Assembly (NCBI RefSeq): GCF_910580175.1
Contig: NZ_CAJTXD010000004.1
Coordinates: 62,001 to 126,000 of the forward strand
Direction: 5' to 3'
Source: an uncultured Alistipes sp.
GTDB taxonomy: Bacteria; Bacteroidota; Bacteroidia; Bacteroidales; Rikenellaceae
DNA length: 64,000 bases
A model generated the notes under the pieces. That model was not told the DNA's origin, did no database searches, and worked only from the letters and a program-made list of their open reading frames with translations. Made by a program: the position numbers and the translations under genes. Position 1 is the stretch's first letter. Each line of letters begins with the position of its first letter. Positions 37,289 through 46,016 of the stretch are shown piece after piece.

Positions 37289-37897
37289 TCAGATTTCGAT
37301 TCCCTTGCATTTCCAGCCTGCCTGGCGAATCTTCTCCAGCGTTCGCGGCAGGGCGTAGCGCATGTTGCGGAAGGCCTTTTCGCTGTCGTGGAACACCACG
37401 ATCGCCCCGGGCGCCAGGTGTTTGGTAACGTTCTTCAGACAGGCGCGGGGCGAGAGACTGCGGTTGTAGTCGCGCGAAATGATGTCCCACATTACCAGTT
37501 TGTAGCGCTGGCCCAGAAACCGGGCTTGCGCAGGCGTGATCCGGGCGTAGGGTGGGCGGAACAGATCGCTGCGGATCAGGTCGTTGGCGAAGTCCACGTC
37601 TTCGGTGTACCGTTCCAGACTCATGCCCCAGCCTTTTTGGTGGGAGTAGGTGTGGTTGCCTACCTTGTGTCCGGCGTCGAGGATGCGTTGGAACAGATCG
37701 GGGTACATCTCGACATTTTTGCCCAGAACGAAGAACGTCGCTTTGGCATCGTACTTGTCGAGTGTGGCCAGTATCCATTCCGTGATGCCCGGCGTGGGGC
37801 CGTCGTCGAAGGTCAGGAAAACGCTTTCAGGGTCGTCGATTTCCCAGATCAGATCCGGCAGCAGGCGCCGGATTATTTTCAGAGGTTTCAACCGCAT
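37289..37897 (-). CDS. Polysaccharide deacetylase family protein (NodB domain)
   Basis: The 202-residue protein is a compact carbohydrate esterase 4 domain. Motif 1 is FLTFDDGPTPG (catalytic and metal Asp), motif 2 is GNHTYSHQ (metal His pair) and motif 3 is RPPYARITP; a late motif with VVFHDSEKA supplies the distal His. There is no signal peptide, so it either acts in the cytoplasm or is exported by another route. The natural substrate (N-acetylglucosamine polymers or another N-acetyl sugar) cannot be told from the sequence. Confidence 0.9.
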   Translation of the reverse strand: MRLKPLKIIRRLLPDLIWEIDDPESVFLTFDDGPTPGITEWILATLDKYDAKATFFVLGKNVEMYPDLFQRILDAGHKVGNHTYSHQKGWGMSLERYTEDVDFANDLIRSDLFRPPYARITPAQARFLGQRYKLVMWDIISRDYNRSLSPRACLKNVTKHLAPGAIVVFHDSEKAFRNMRYALPRTLEKIRQAGWKCKGIEI

Positions 37898-37905
37898 AGC
37901 TGTTG

Positions 37906-37953
37906 CAAAAGTAGTGAAAATCTGCGCCGAAACGAAAAAAAAGAGTATCTTTG
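37906..37953. promoter_or_regulatory. Divergent promoter boxes of the deacetylase and DUF4837 genes
   Basis: TACTTTTG on the minus strand (37906-37913) lies nine bases before the deacetylase ATG, and TATCTTTG on the plus strand (37946-37953) lies about 80 bases before the DUF4837 start. The latter's leader begins with a hairpin GGAGCGC-ATTTCG-GCGCTCC. Confidence 0.5.
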
Positions 37954-38031
37954 TAGATGGAGCGCATTTCGGCGCTCCGGAGCCGTTTCCCCGTTTTCGG
38001 CAGTCGGTTTTACTATATAACGTTTTTTACG

Positions 38032-39039
38032 ATGAAAATATTCCGGTTTCTCTGTTTCGCGGCGCTGGTTGCCGTCATGGCAACGGGGTGCGACGCTTTC
38101 CAGAAGTCGACCCGTTCGCGGCTCAAGACGGCGCAGGGCGCCCCCTACGAGCTGCTTGTCGTGTGCGGGCAGCGCGAGTGGACGGGCGAGGTGGGCGATA
38201 CGCTGCGGGCCGTGTTGACGGCGCCGATCGCCTATCTCAACCAGACCGAACCCTTGTTCGATGTGTTGCGCGTGCGTGCGCAGGATTTTACCGGCATGCT
38301 GGCCGATCATCGCAACATCTTGAAGGTCGTCGAAGACCCCGCGCTGACCGAAGCGTCGGTGGGCGTGCAATATGATCTGACGGCCGCTCCGCAGATCGTG
38401 CTGACGCTCCAGGGGCCGGACGACCGTGCCGTCGTGGAGTATGTCTCGAAGCATCGCGCCGAGTTGGTGCAGGTGTTGGAGGCCGCCGAGCGCAGGCGGG
38501 CCGTCGATTTTGCGGCTTCGTTCGGCGCTCCCCAGGTCGAAAAGGCCGTCCGGCAGACGTTCGGGGTCGACATGGCCGTGCCGCGGGGATATATCCTCGC
38601 CGCCGGGCAGGACGATTTCATCTGGGCGCGTTACGAATATCCCACCGCCAGCCAGGGTTTCTTCGTCTATTCCTATCCTTACGACGGCCCCGCGTCGCTC
38701 TCGGCCGAGGCGCTGCTCCAGGCCCGCAATCGCTTCGCGGCCCGGATTCCTGGCCCCTCCGACGGGTCGTATATGACCACTTCGATGGTCTTTCCGCCCG
38801 ATTTCCGCATGTTCCGGCTCGAAGGGCGGCTGTGGTGCGAATTGCGCGGGTTCTGGGATGTCGAGGGCGACTTCATGGGCGGTCCGTTCGTGAGCTATAC
38901 GACCGTCGACACCGCCACCGGCCGCGTGTTCACGCTCGACTGCTATGTCTATTCGCCCAAATTGCACAAGCGCAATTTCCTGCGCGGCGTCGAACATTTG
39001 CTCTACGGCGTGAAGTTTCCGGCGCAGGACGGCCGATAG
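38032..39039 (+). CDS. DUF4837 lipoprotein
   Basis: The 335-residue product begins with a signal peptide and lipobox (FAALVAVMATGCDAFQKS), so it is lipidated. The mature part fits DUF4837 of Bacteroidota: PYELLVVCGQREWTGEVGDT, then APIAYLNQTEPLFDVLRV, and a late region with GSYMTTSMVFPPDFRMFRLE and LRGFWDVEGDFMGGPFVSYT. The function is unknown. I chose the start that places the signal peptide at the N-terminus; the frame extends 25 codons upstream across the promoter. Confidence 0.87.
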   Translation: MKIFRFLCFAALVAVMATGCDAFQKSTRSRLKTAQGAPYELLVVCGQREWTGEVGDTLRAVLTAPIAYLNQTEPLFDVLRVRAQDFTGMLADHRNILKVVEDPALTEASVGVQYDLTAAPQIVLTLQGPDDRAVVEYVSKHRAELVQVLEAAERRRAVDFAASFGAPQVEKAVRQTFGVDMAVPRGYILAAGQDDFIWARYEYPTASQGFFVYSYPYDGPASLSAEALLQARNRFAARIPGPSDGSYMTTSMVFPPDFRMFRLEGRLWCELRGFWDVEGDFMGGPFVSYTTVDTATGRVFTLDCYVYSPKLHKRNFLRGVEHLLYGVKFPAQDGR

Positions 39040-39138
39040 CGCGCAGGAAGAGGCCGGTCTCCTTGCCGCCGTCGATGCGGGGCGTCCGCCGATCCGTGCC
39101 GACGACCGTCAGGCGGAAAAGCTAACCCATTGATTCCT

Positions 39139-40554
39139 ATGCAGCAGATTCTGACCACGATATTTCTGGTCGTCTACACGGTGACGATCCTCGGCGTCGT
39201 TCTGGTCATCATTACCGATAACCGGAATCCGCTCAAGACGCTGCCGTGGATTCTCGTCTTGATACTGGCGCCCGGTGCCGGGCTGTTCTTCTACTTCTTT
39301 TTCGGGCAGAACCTTTCCAAACAGCGGATCATTTCGCGCCGCACGCGCAAGCGGATTACCATGCAGCTCGAAGAAGTCGACACGGCCGGGGGCCCGGCCG
39401 TTCCGCAGCACCATCTGCCGCTTTCGCGTCTGTTGCGCCAGACGGCCCATGCCGTGCCGCTCTACGGCAGCCGCATCACGCCCTATGTCGAGGGCGGGGC
39501 CAAGATGGATGCTTTGTTAGAGGCTGTCGGGTCTGCCAGCCACCACATCCATGTCCAATATTACATCTTCTGCGACGACGACACCGGGCGGCGGTTGCGC
39601 GATGCGCTCGTGGCCAAGGCCCGCGAGGGGGTCGAGGTGCGGGTGTTGTACGACGACGTGGGGTGCATGCGGGTAAAGAAAGCGTTTTTCGAGAGCATGC
39701 GCGCCGCCGGCATCGAGGTCTGCGCTTTTCTGCACGTCAAGTTCCCGCTTCTGACCAGCAAGGTCAATTATCGCAACCACCGCAAGATCGCGGTGGTCGA
39801 CGGTTTGGTGGGATTCATCGGTGGCATGAACGTCGCCGACCGTTATGTTCGCGGCACGGCGCAGGGCGTGTGGCGCGATACCCATTTCCGGGTCGAGGGG
39901 TGCGGCGTGGCCGGTTTGCAGGCTTCATTTTTGAGCGACTGGTCGGCTACGACGCGGCAGAATGTTTCCGGCCCGGCCTACTATCCTGCTGCGGGACGTT
40001 TTACCGACAACATCATGCAGGTGGTCGCCAGCGGCCCCTTCGGCAAGTGGCGCACGCTCTTGCAGGCCGACAGCTTCGCCGTGTCGCGCGCTGCGCGCCG
40101 CATCTGGATCGAGACGCCCTACTGCCTCCCCTCCGATGCGCTGAACATGGCGTTGCAGGAGGCGGCCTTGGCCGGTGTCGACGTGCGGCTGATGCTGCCC
40201 GGACACTCCGATTCGCGTGTGGTCGATCTGGCGGGCCGTTCCTATTTGGACGATCTGATGAAAGCCGGCGTCAAGATCGCATTCTATACGCCGGGGTTCC
40301 TCCACTCCAAGTTGTTGATCGTCGACGACGATCTTGCGGTCATCGGCTCCGCCAACATGGATTTCCGGAGTTTCGAGCACAACTTCGAGGTCAGCGCCTT
40401 CGTCTACGACCGCGATTTCAATGCCCGGATGGCGGCCGTTTATGAGGACGATCTGCGGCAGTGCCGCATGCTTTCGCCCGGCGAGTGGTTCAACCGTCCG
40501 CGCACGCAGCGCTGGGCCGAATCGTTCATGCGGGTATTTTCGCCGTTGCTGTGA
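39139..40554 (+). CDS. cls: Cardiolipin synthase (phospholipase D family)
   Basis: Cardiolipin synthase joins two phosphatidylglycerols. The 471-residue product has two N-terminal membrane helices and two HKD motifs: YRNHRKIAVVDGLVGFIGGMN and LHSKLLIVDDDLAVIGSANM, each with the following Gly-rich or Asn-containing segment. The phospholipase D fold and length are as expected. I start at ATG (MQQILTTIFLVV); TTG nine bases earlier is possible. It converges with the relA-like gene. Confidence 0.94.
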   Translation: MQQILTTIFLVVYTVTILGVVLVIITDNRNPLKTLPWILVLILAPGAGLFFYFFFGQNLSKQRIISRRTRKRITMQLEEVDTAGGPAVPQHHLPLSRLLRQTAHAVPLYGSRITPYVEGGAKMDALLEAVGSASHHIHVQYYIFCDDDTGRRLRDALVAKAREGVEVRVLYDDVGCMRVKKAFFESMRAAGIEVCAFLHVKFPLLTSKVNYRNHRKIAVVDGLVGFIGGMNVADRYVRGTAQGVWRDTHFRVEGCGVAGLQASFLSDWSATTRQNVSGPAYYPAAGRFTDNIMQVVASGPFGKWRTLLQADSFAVSRAARRIWIETPYCLPSDALNMALQEAALAGVDVRLMLPGHSDSRVVDLAGRSYLDDLMKAGVKIAFYTPGFLHSKLLIVDDDLAVIGSANMDFRSFEHNFEVSAFVYDRDFNARMAAVYEDDLRQCRMLSPGEWFNRPRTQRWAESFMRVFSPLL

Positions 40555-40623
40555 CGAAGCACCCGACGGACGATCGTTGTTTTGTCCGCTGTCCGGTGTT
40601 GTTAAAACGCTTGTTAAAACGTT

Positions 40624-42819
40624 TTAATTGACTCTGTACGCTCGTTGTACGCCCTTGATCCGCAGAATCGAGTGGATCAGCGTGTCGACGACTCCCGTAC
40701 CCGGGACTTCCACCGCCACCGTGCCGGCCACGCAGCCGCCCGAGGCGGTCTCGAAGTTCATCGAGCGGATGTTCAGCTTCAGGTCGCGGCTGATGGTCTC
40801 CGTGATGCGGTTGGCCATGCCCGTGAGGTCGGCCGCCACGATGCGGATCGTCACGCGGAACGCGCCGTCGGCCGCGCTGCGCCAGCGCGCCTCGATCACA
40901 CGGTAGGGGTAGTTCTCGCGCATGCGCTTGGCATTGGGGCAGTCGGCGCGGTGGATGGTAACTCCCGCGTTGATGGTCACGAAACCGAATACCTCGTCGC
41001 CTTTGATCGGGTTGCAGCAGCGGGCCAGCTTGTACTGGATTTTCGAGATGTCGTCGTCGATGACCAGGGCGTCCTGCGAAGCGGGAGTTTCGCGCGGAGC
41101 GTAGGCTTTCTGCCGTTCGGCTTCGGCCGCCGCAGCGCGGCGTTCCTCCTCGGCCTGGCCCGAAAGATGGCGCGCCAGAATCTCCTTGATCGATCCGAAG
41201 TCGACTTTTTGCGTGGCGATAAGGGCATAGACCTCGGTGCCGAGCCGGAGTTTGAAGTATTTGCCCAGGTAGGCCACCGCCTCGTCGATGCTGAGGCCCA
41301 ATTTCCAGTTCTTGAGCTTGCGCTCCAGCTCCTCGCGCCCCATGCGGGTATGCTTGGCCTGCTCTTCACGCAGGAACGATTTGATCTTGTTGCGCGCCTT
41401 GGAAGTAACCACCACCGAGAGCCAGTCGGCCTTGGGTGTCTGGTTTTTCTGGGTCTGGATCTCCACGATGTCGCCGTTGTGCAGCACGTCGCGGATCGAT
41501 GCCGCACGGTTGTTGACCTTGCCGCTCACGCAGGTCGCTCCCAGCGAGGTGTGGATGTCGAAAGCGAAGTCGAGCAGCGTAGCTCCCTCGGGCAGCTTGC
41601 GCAGGTCGCCGTTGGGCGTGAAGACGAAAATTTCGCCCGACGCGGGCTTGGCGTCGAAGCGCTTGGCCAGCGAATGGGGCGTGTCCTCCATCAACTCGCG
41701 CAGGCGGCTGAGCCACATTTCGCTGGTCTGCGCCCCCTGGTTCACGCCCTTGTAGCGCCAGTGGGCCGCAATGCCGCGTTCGGCCACGGCGTCCATGCGC
41801 TCGGTGCGTATCTGCACCTCGACCCAGCGGCCCTCGGCCGAGACGGTGGTGTGGAGCGATTCGTAGCCGTTGGACTTGGGAATCGAAATCCAGTCGCGCA
41901 TGCGCTTGGGGTTGGGCGTGTAGAAGTCCGTTACCACCGAATAGGCCGTCCAGCATTGCTGCTTCTCCTCTTCGCGCGGGCAGTCGATGATGATGCGCAG
42001 GGCGAAGATGTCGTAGACGCCCTCGAAGGGCACGTGCTGCTTGTGCATCTTCGTCCAGATCGAAAAAATCGACTTGGTGCGGCTCTTGATGTGGTAGCGG
42101 ATGCCCAGCTTTTTCAGCCGCTCCTCGACCGGTACGAGAAAACGCGCGATGAAAGCGCGGCGCTCGTCGGCGCTCTCTTCGAGCTTCTGCACGATGTGCT
42201 CGTAGTCTTTGGGTTCGAGGTATTTGAGCGCGATGTCTTCCAGCTCGCTTTTGATGCCGTAGAGACCCAGTTTGTGGGCGATCTGGGCGTAGAGGTTGAG
42301 CGATTCCCAACTCTTTTTGCGCCATTTCTCGCGCGGGAAGATGTCGAGCGAGCGCATCACTTCCAGCCGGTCGGCCAGCTTGATGAGGATCACGCGCGGG
42401 TCTTCGGAGTAGCTGACGATCAGGTCGCGGAAATTGTCGGCCTGCTCCTTGGAAGTCTTGAGTTTCAGAGCCGAGATGTTGGCCAGCCCTACCGTGATGC
42501 CTGCGACTTCTTCGCCGAAGCGGGTGCGGATTCCGTCGGTCAGCGCCAGAAATTCTTCGCCGGGCAGCTGCTTGTGGGCCAGGCGCACCACGTCGTGGAG
42601 AATCGAGGCGATGGCCGAATTGCGGCCCAGCCCGATTTCGGAGATGACGATCGCCGCCACTGCCACGGCATGATCCAGCATCGGCGTGCCGTCGTAGCGG
42701 AGCTGATCCGCCAGATGCTTGTCGGCCCACTCCAAGGCTTCGTCGACCAGCTGTGCGGTATGATCCGGAAACGAGGCGCGCACCAGCGTCCGGAATTTTT
42801 CGTAGCGTGAAAAGTCCAT
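40624..42819 (-). CDS. RelA/SpoT family (p)ppGpp synthetase with a degenerate hydrolase motif
   Basis: The 731-residue protein has the RelA/SpoT long form: an HD domain (residues about 20-190), a synthetase domain (FALRIIIDCPREEE, then RDWISIPKSNGYESLHTTV and AERGIAAHWRYKG), a TGS domain (VFTPNGDLRKLPEGATLLDF) and a C-terminal ACT domain. The synthetase residues look intact, and RMRD stands where bifunctional enzymes have RxKD. In the HD domain the usual HDxxED reads HDVVRL, so the ED pair needed for ppGpp hydrolysis is missing. It may therefore be mainly a synthetase. A promoter-bearing repeat array precedes it. Confidence 0.93.
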   Translation of the reverse strand: MDFSRYEKFRTLVRASFPDHTAQLVDEALEWADKHLADQLRYDGTPMLDHAVAVAAIVISEIGLGRNSAIASILHDVVRLAHKQLPGEEFLALTDGIRTRFGEEVAGITVGLANISALKLKTSKEQADNFRDLIVSYSEDPRVILIKLADRLEVMRSLDIFPREKWRKKSWESLNLYAQIAHKLGLYGIKSELEDIALKYLEPKDYEHIVQKLEESADERRAFIARFLVPVEERLKKLGIRYHIKSRTKSIFSIWTKMHKQHVPFEGVYDIFALRIIIDCPREEEKQQCWTAYSVVTDFYTPNPKRMRDWISIPKSNGYESLHTTVSAEGRWVEVQIRTERMDAVAERGIAAHWRYKGVNQGAQTSEMWLSRLRELMEDTPHSLAKRFDAKPASGEIFVFTPNGDLRKLPEGATLLDFAFDIHTSLGATCVSGKVNNRAASIRDVLHNGDIVEIQTQKNQTPKADWLSVVVTSKARNKIKSFLREEQAKHTRMGREELERKLKNWKLGLSIDEAVAYLGKYFKLRLGTEVYALIATQKVDFGSIKEILARHLSGQAEEERRAAAAEAERQKAYAPRETPASQDALVIDDDISKIQYKLARCCNPIKGDEVFGFVTINAGVTIHRADCPNAKRMRENYPYRVIEARWRSAADGAFRVTIRIVAADLTGMANRITETISRDLKLNIRSMNFETASGGCVAGTVAVEVPGTGVVDTLIHSILRIKGVQRAYRVN

Positions 42820-42868
42820 TTTACCTAACCTTTTAACCTTGTGCCGTTTCTGCGGAAACGGCTATTTG

Positions 42869-43013
42869 CAAAGATAGTAATAAGTTGAGTGCAATGCCAA
42901 ATTTATTTGAGCATTGCCGAAACGAAGTATCTTCGGTGCAACCAAAGATACGAATAAGCCGAATACAAAACCAAAAGCTGTTGAGACGGAGTATCTTCAA
43001 CGTAGCCAATGTA
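42869..43013 (-). repeat. Tandem promoter-bearing repeats upstream of the RelA/SpoT gene (locus C)
   Basis: Read on the minus strand, this region has full boxes TATCTTTG at 42869-42876 and 42943-42950, 74 bases apart, and a decayed box (TACATTGG) at 43006-43013. After the distal boxes come relatives of the same unit, for example GGTTGCACCGAAGATACTTC and GAAGATACTCCGTCTC, which match locus A. The hairpin between boxes is less perfect than at loci A and B. All boxes face the RelA/SpoT gene. On the other strand, TACATTTG at 43026-43033 is the promoter of the hemolysin III gene. Confidence 0.7.
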
Positions 43014-43055
43014 CAAAAAAATCCCTACATTTGATGCGTTCAATTCCGTCCCCTT

Positions 43056-43715
43056 ATGCAGGCAAAAACGAAACCGGTCTATGTGCCGACCGTAGGCGAG
43101 GAGATCGCCAATTCGATCACTCATGGCGTGATGTCGCTGGCGACGCTCCTGGCATTGCCTTTCTCGGCCGTGTGGGCCTATGCGCATGCCGGCGGCAGCG
43201 TGGCTGCGGCGGTTTCGGTCAGCGTCTTCGTGGTGTCGATCTTTCTGATGTTCCTCGCTTCGACGCTCTACCACTCGATGAACCCGCAGTCGCGCCACAA
43301 GGAGGTGTTCCACATCCTCGACCATATTTTCATCTATGTCGCTATCGCCGGAAGCTATACGCCGGTGGCCGTGTCGGTAATCGGCGGGTGGCAGGGATTG
43401 ACGATTACCTTGCTGCAATGGGCTATGGTGGTGTTCGGGGTCTTCTACAAGTCGTTGTCGCGCAAGTCGATCCCTGCTGTCAGTCTGACGATCTATCTGG
43501 TCATGGGGTGGACGATCGTTTTCTTCTTGCCGCTCTTCGTCCGCCAGGCCTCGGTGCCGTTGTTGGCGCTGATCGCCGCAGGCGGGGTGTTCTACACCGT
43601 CGGGGCCTGGTTCTACGCCCGCAAGGGATTCCGCTACCACCACATGGTGTGGCATCTGCTCATCAACCTGGCGGTCGTCTGCCATTTTATCGGCATCGTT
43701 TTCTACCTTTATTGA
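43056..43715 (+). CDS. Hemolysin III family (PAQR-like) membrane protein
   Basis: The 219-residue protein has seven membrane helices and the metal-site histidines of the hemolysin III/PAQR fold: a first motif TVGEEIANSITHGVMSL, then LASTLYHSM and HILDHIFIYVAIAGSYTPV, and a C-terminal FRYHHMVWHLLINLAVVCHF. PAQR-type enzymes may be metal-dependent hydrolases; bacterial members are implicated in membrane homeostasis. Its 3' end overlaps the convergent methyltransferase gene by seven bases. Confidence 0.93.
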   Translation: MQAKTKPVYVPTVGEEIANSITHGVMSLATLLALPFSAVWAYAHAGGSVAAAVSVSVFVVSIFLMFLASTLYHSMNPQSRHKEVFHILDHIFIYVAIAGSYTPVAVSVIGGWQGLTITLLQWAMVVFGVFYKSLSRKSIPAVSLTIYLVMGWTIVFFLPLFVRQASVPLLALIAAGGVFYTVGAWFYARKGFRYHHMVWHLLINLAVVCHFIGIVFYLY

Positions 43716-44539
43716 TCTTTTTGCCGATCCGTGGCGGCGGGTTCATAGGCCGGAATTCGACGTTTGTATACCACGTAGATGTGGTCTTCAGGCAGAGCGT
43801 AGCGCTTGCGGTCGGCTTCGTCGAACGCGGCGGCATAGTCGATGTCGGCCGCCTCGAATCCCGCTTCGCGCAGCCGGTCGGCGTAGTCGGCGCCGTAGAT
43901 GCGCCGGTGGTCGTATTGTCCGAAGATGCGGGTGCGTTGCTCGGGATCGGCGATGGTGTCGTCTTCGAACGTGCGTTCGCGGTTCGGGTCGACGGGCGAA
44001 AGCACGATGCCCCAGCCTCCGGGCCGCAGGATGCGGTGCAGTTCGCGCAGCGCCAGCCGGTCGTCGGCCACGTGTTCGAGCAGGTGGTTGCAGATCACGG
44101 CATCGACCGACGCATCGGGCAGCGGGATGCGCTGCACGTCGAAATGCAGGTCGGCCAGCGGGCTTTCCAGGTCGGCCGTGACATAGCGCTCGGGGCAGGT
44201 CGTGAAGTGAGGCTTCAGATGACGCATGATGCACGCTTCGGGTGCTATGTGGAGCGTCTGGGGATGGGTGTGCAGCAAGTCGGTTTCGCGCGTGAGGTAG
44301 AGCCACAACAGCCGGTGGCGTTCGAGCGATAGGCAGTTGGGGCATAGTGCGTTGGGACGCGAATGCACGTAGCCGTAGGGCAGCAGCTTGCGGTAGTGCC
44401 TGCCGCAAACCGGGCATTCCACGCGATGTCCTTTGTAAAACAGGCCGGCCAGCGGCACGGCCCAGCCGGCCATGCGTTGCAGCACGGGCCGGGGGATGCG
44501 GTTGAGCGCCCAGCGGATCAGAGAAGCCATATTCAACAT
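43709..44539 (-). CDS. Class I SAM-dependent methyltransferase with an N-terminal Cys cluster
   Basis: The 276-residue protein has a zinc-ribbon-like start (VECPVCGRHYRKLLPYGY and ALCPNCLSLERHRLLWLYL) and a methyltransferase_11-type domain with PLADLHFDVQRIPLPDASVD and VICNHLLEHVADDRLALREL, followed by RILRPGGWGIVLSPVDP. The classical glycine-rich motif I is replaced by LHIAPEACIMRHL. Similar proteins often sit in surface-polysaccharide loci, but the substrate is unknown. A second in-frame ATG lies three codons in. Confidence 0.8.
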   Translation of the reverse strand: MLNMASLIRWALNRIPRPVLQRMAGWAVPLAGLFYKGHRVECPVCGRHYRKLLPYGYVHSRPNALCPNCLSLERHRLLWLYLTRETDLLHTHPQTLHIAPEACIMRHLKPHFTTCPERYVTADLESPLADLHFDVQRIPLPDASVDAVICNHLLEHVADDRLALRELHRILRPGGWGIVLSPVDPNRERTFEDDTIADPEQRTRIFGQYDHRRIYGADYADRLREAGFEAADIDYAAAFDEADRKRYALPEDHIYVVYKRRIPAYEPAATDRQKDQ

Positions 44540-44583
44540 TTCGGTCGGAGTTCAAGACGGCGGGATGAGCCGTCGGGGTGTCT

Positions 44584-44772
44584 CTATTCCAGGATTTTGT
44601 TCACTTCTTCTTCGGCTTTCAGCAGCCGCGCCTTGCAGGCGGCGATCAGCGCCGTTGCGCGGGCGACTTCCCGGGCCAGGTCGTCGATGGCGATCTCTTC
44701 GCGCTGGATGCGTCCCAGAATCTCCTCGACCTGGGTCATCGCTTCTTCGTAGGTCGGTTCTTTTTTTGCCAT
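44584..44772 (-). CDS. xseB: Exodeoxyribonuclease VII small subunit
   Basis: The 62-residue protein (MAKKEPTYEEAMTQVEEILG and so on) matches XseB: two helices with the segment RIQREEIAIDDLAREVARA. It binds XseA to form the single-strand-specific exonuclease VII. Its start lies inside the end of xseA, a 37-base overlap. The same frame is open far upstream as a shadow of xseA, so the true start is the ATG at 44772. Confidence 0.93.
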   Translation of the reverse strand: MAKKEPTYEEAMTQVEEILGRIQREEIAIDDLAREVARATALIAACKARLLKAEEEVNKILE

Positions 44773-46013
44773 AGGGTCGTGTGGTTTATCGTTGCGTTGA
44801 GGCTGCCGTCGGCGAGACGGATTTCCACTTCGTCGCCGGCTTGGATCTGTGCGGCCGAGGTCAGCGCGCGGCCGCCGCTGCGCAGCAGGGCGAAGCCCAG
44901 CTGGAGCAGCCGTTCGGGGCTGTGCGCCGCGATGATTTCGGCCGCGTTGTCGAGGCGCAGGCCTTGGTGGGCCAGCAATTCGCGGGCCACGTCTGCCGGG
45001 CGGCCGCTCTGTTGGGCCAGCCGCATCTTTTCGCGCGCGAAACGCTCGCCAGTCAGGTGCCGCAGGTCGCCCCGTCGTTTTTCGAGTTCCAGCGCGGCGG
45101 CATGGGTGCGGCTGCGGGTGGTCTCCGCCAGCCGCAGAGCCGCCGTGTCGAGGGCGGTGCAGAGCTGCCCCGATCGTTCTACGAGCCATCCGGCCACGGC
45201 GGTGGGGGTCTTCAGGGCCGCGAATGCCACCATGTCGGCGATGCTCGTGTCCTTGTCGTGGCCGATGCCGGTCAGCACGGGGAGCGGGAACTGCGCCACG
45301 TGGGCGCAGAGTCGGTAGGCGTTGAAGCAGTTCAGGTCGCTGGCCGAGCCGCCGCCGCGGATGAGCGCCACAGCATCGAATTCCTCTTGCTGCCCGACGA
45401 TGCGGCCGAGTGCGTCGATGATCGAATTTTCGGCTTCGGCACCTTGCACGAATGCGTCGAAAAGCGTGATCCGGAAGCGGTAGGGGGATTGCTCCAGCTC
45501 CTTGCAGAAGTCGCGGAAGCCTGCGGCCTGGGCGCTCGACACCACGGCTATGCGCTGCATGGCGGCCGGTGCGCATATTTCGCGGTTCATCTCCCAGACC
45601 CCCTCCTGCTGCAATTGCTGGATGGTCTGCTGCCGCTGCCGCGCCATGTCGCCCAGCGTGTAGGCCGGGTCGATGTCGGTAATCTGGAGCGAGAAGCCGT
45701 AGATTTCATGATAGGTAACCAGCGCCTTGGCCAGGATATGCAGCCCTGCGGTCAGCCGCTCGCCCGTGCCGGTCGCGAAAGCCGCTGCGATGCGCGGGTA
45801 GTTGCTGCTCCAGATCATGGCGCGCGCCTGGGCCGTCGGCACGCCGTTCGCTCCGCCTTTTTCGACCAGCTCCAAGTAGCAGTGGCCCGAGTAGTTGACT
45901 TTGATTTCGGCGATTTCGGCACTGACCCACACCGGCAGTTCGAACTGCTCGTCGAGCGTCCGTTTGACGGCGCGTTGCAGTTCGCGCAGGGTAATATGCC
46001 GGGGTTCGGCCAT
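44736..46013 (-). CDS. xseA: Exodeoxyribonuclease VII large subunit
   Basis: XseA is the catalytic subunit of exonuclease VII, which degrades single-stranded DNA in repair. The 425-residue product has the N-terminal OB fold (FELPVWVSAEIAEIKVNYSG, then HCYLELVEKG) and the catalytic core with DAVALIRGGGSASDLNCFN and LPVLTGIGHDKDTSIADMVA, followed by a charged coiled-coil region. Length and motifs are typical. The menA stop lies three bases upstream. Confidence 0.96.
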   Translation of the reverse strand: MAEPRHITLRELQRAVKRTLDEQFELPVWVSAEIAEIKVNYSGHCYLELVEKGGANGVPTAQARAMIWSSNYPRIAAAFATGTGERLTAGLHILAKALVTYHEIYGFSLQITDIDPAYTLGDMARQRQQTIQQLQQEGVWEMNREICAPAAMQRIAVVSSAQAAGFRDFCKELEQSPYRFRITLFDAFVQGAEAENSIIDALGRIVGQQEEFDAVALIRGGGSASDLNCFNAYRLCAHVAQFPLPVLTGIGHDKDTSIADMVAFAALKTPTAVAGWLVERSGQLCTALDTAALRLAETTRSRTHAAALELEKRRGDLRHLTGERFAREKMRLAQQSGRPADVARELLAHQGLRLDNAAEIIAAHSPERLLQLGFALLRSGGRALTSAAQIQAGDEVEIRLADGSLNATINHTTLWQKKNRPTKKR

Positions 46014-46016
46014 GCT

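Noticed and set aside
40590..40627. Repeated TTGTTAAAACG and the palindrome TTAAAACGTTTTAA between cls and the RelA/SpoT gene
   Set aside because: It may be part of a weak terminator between convergent genes, but the stem is AT-rich and short, and I cannot support a function.
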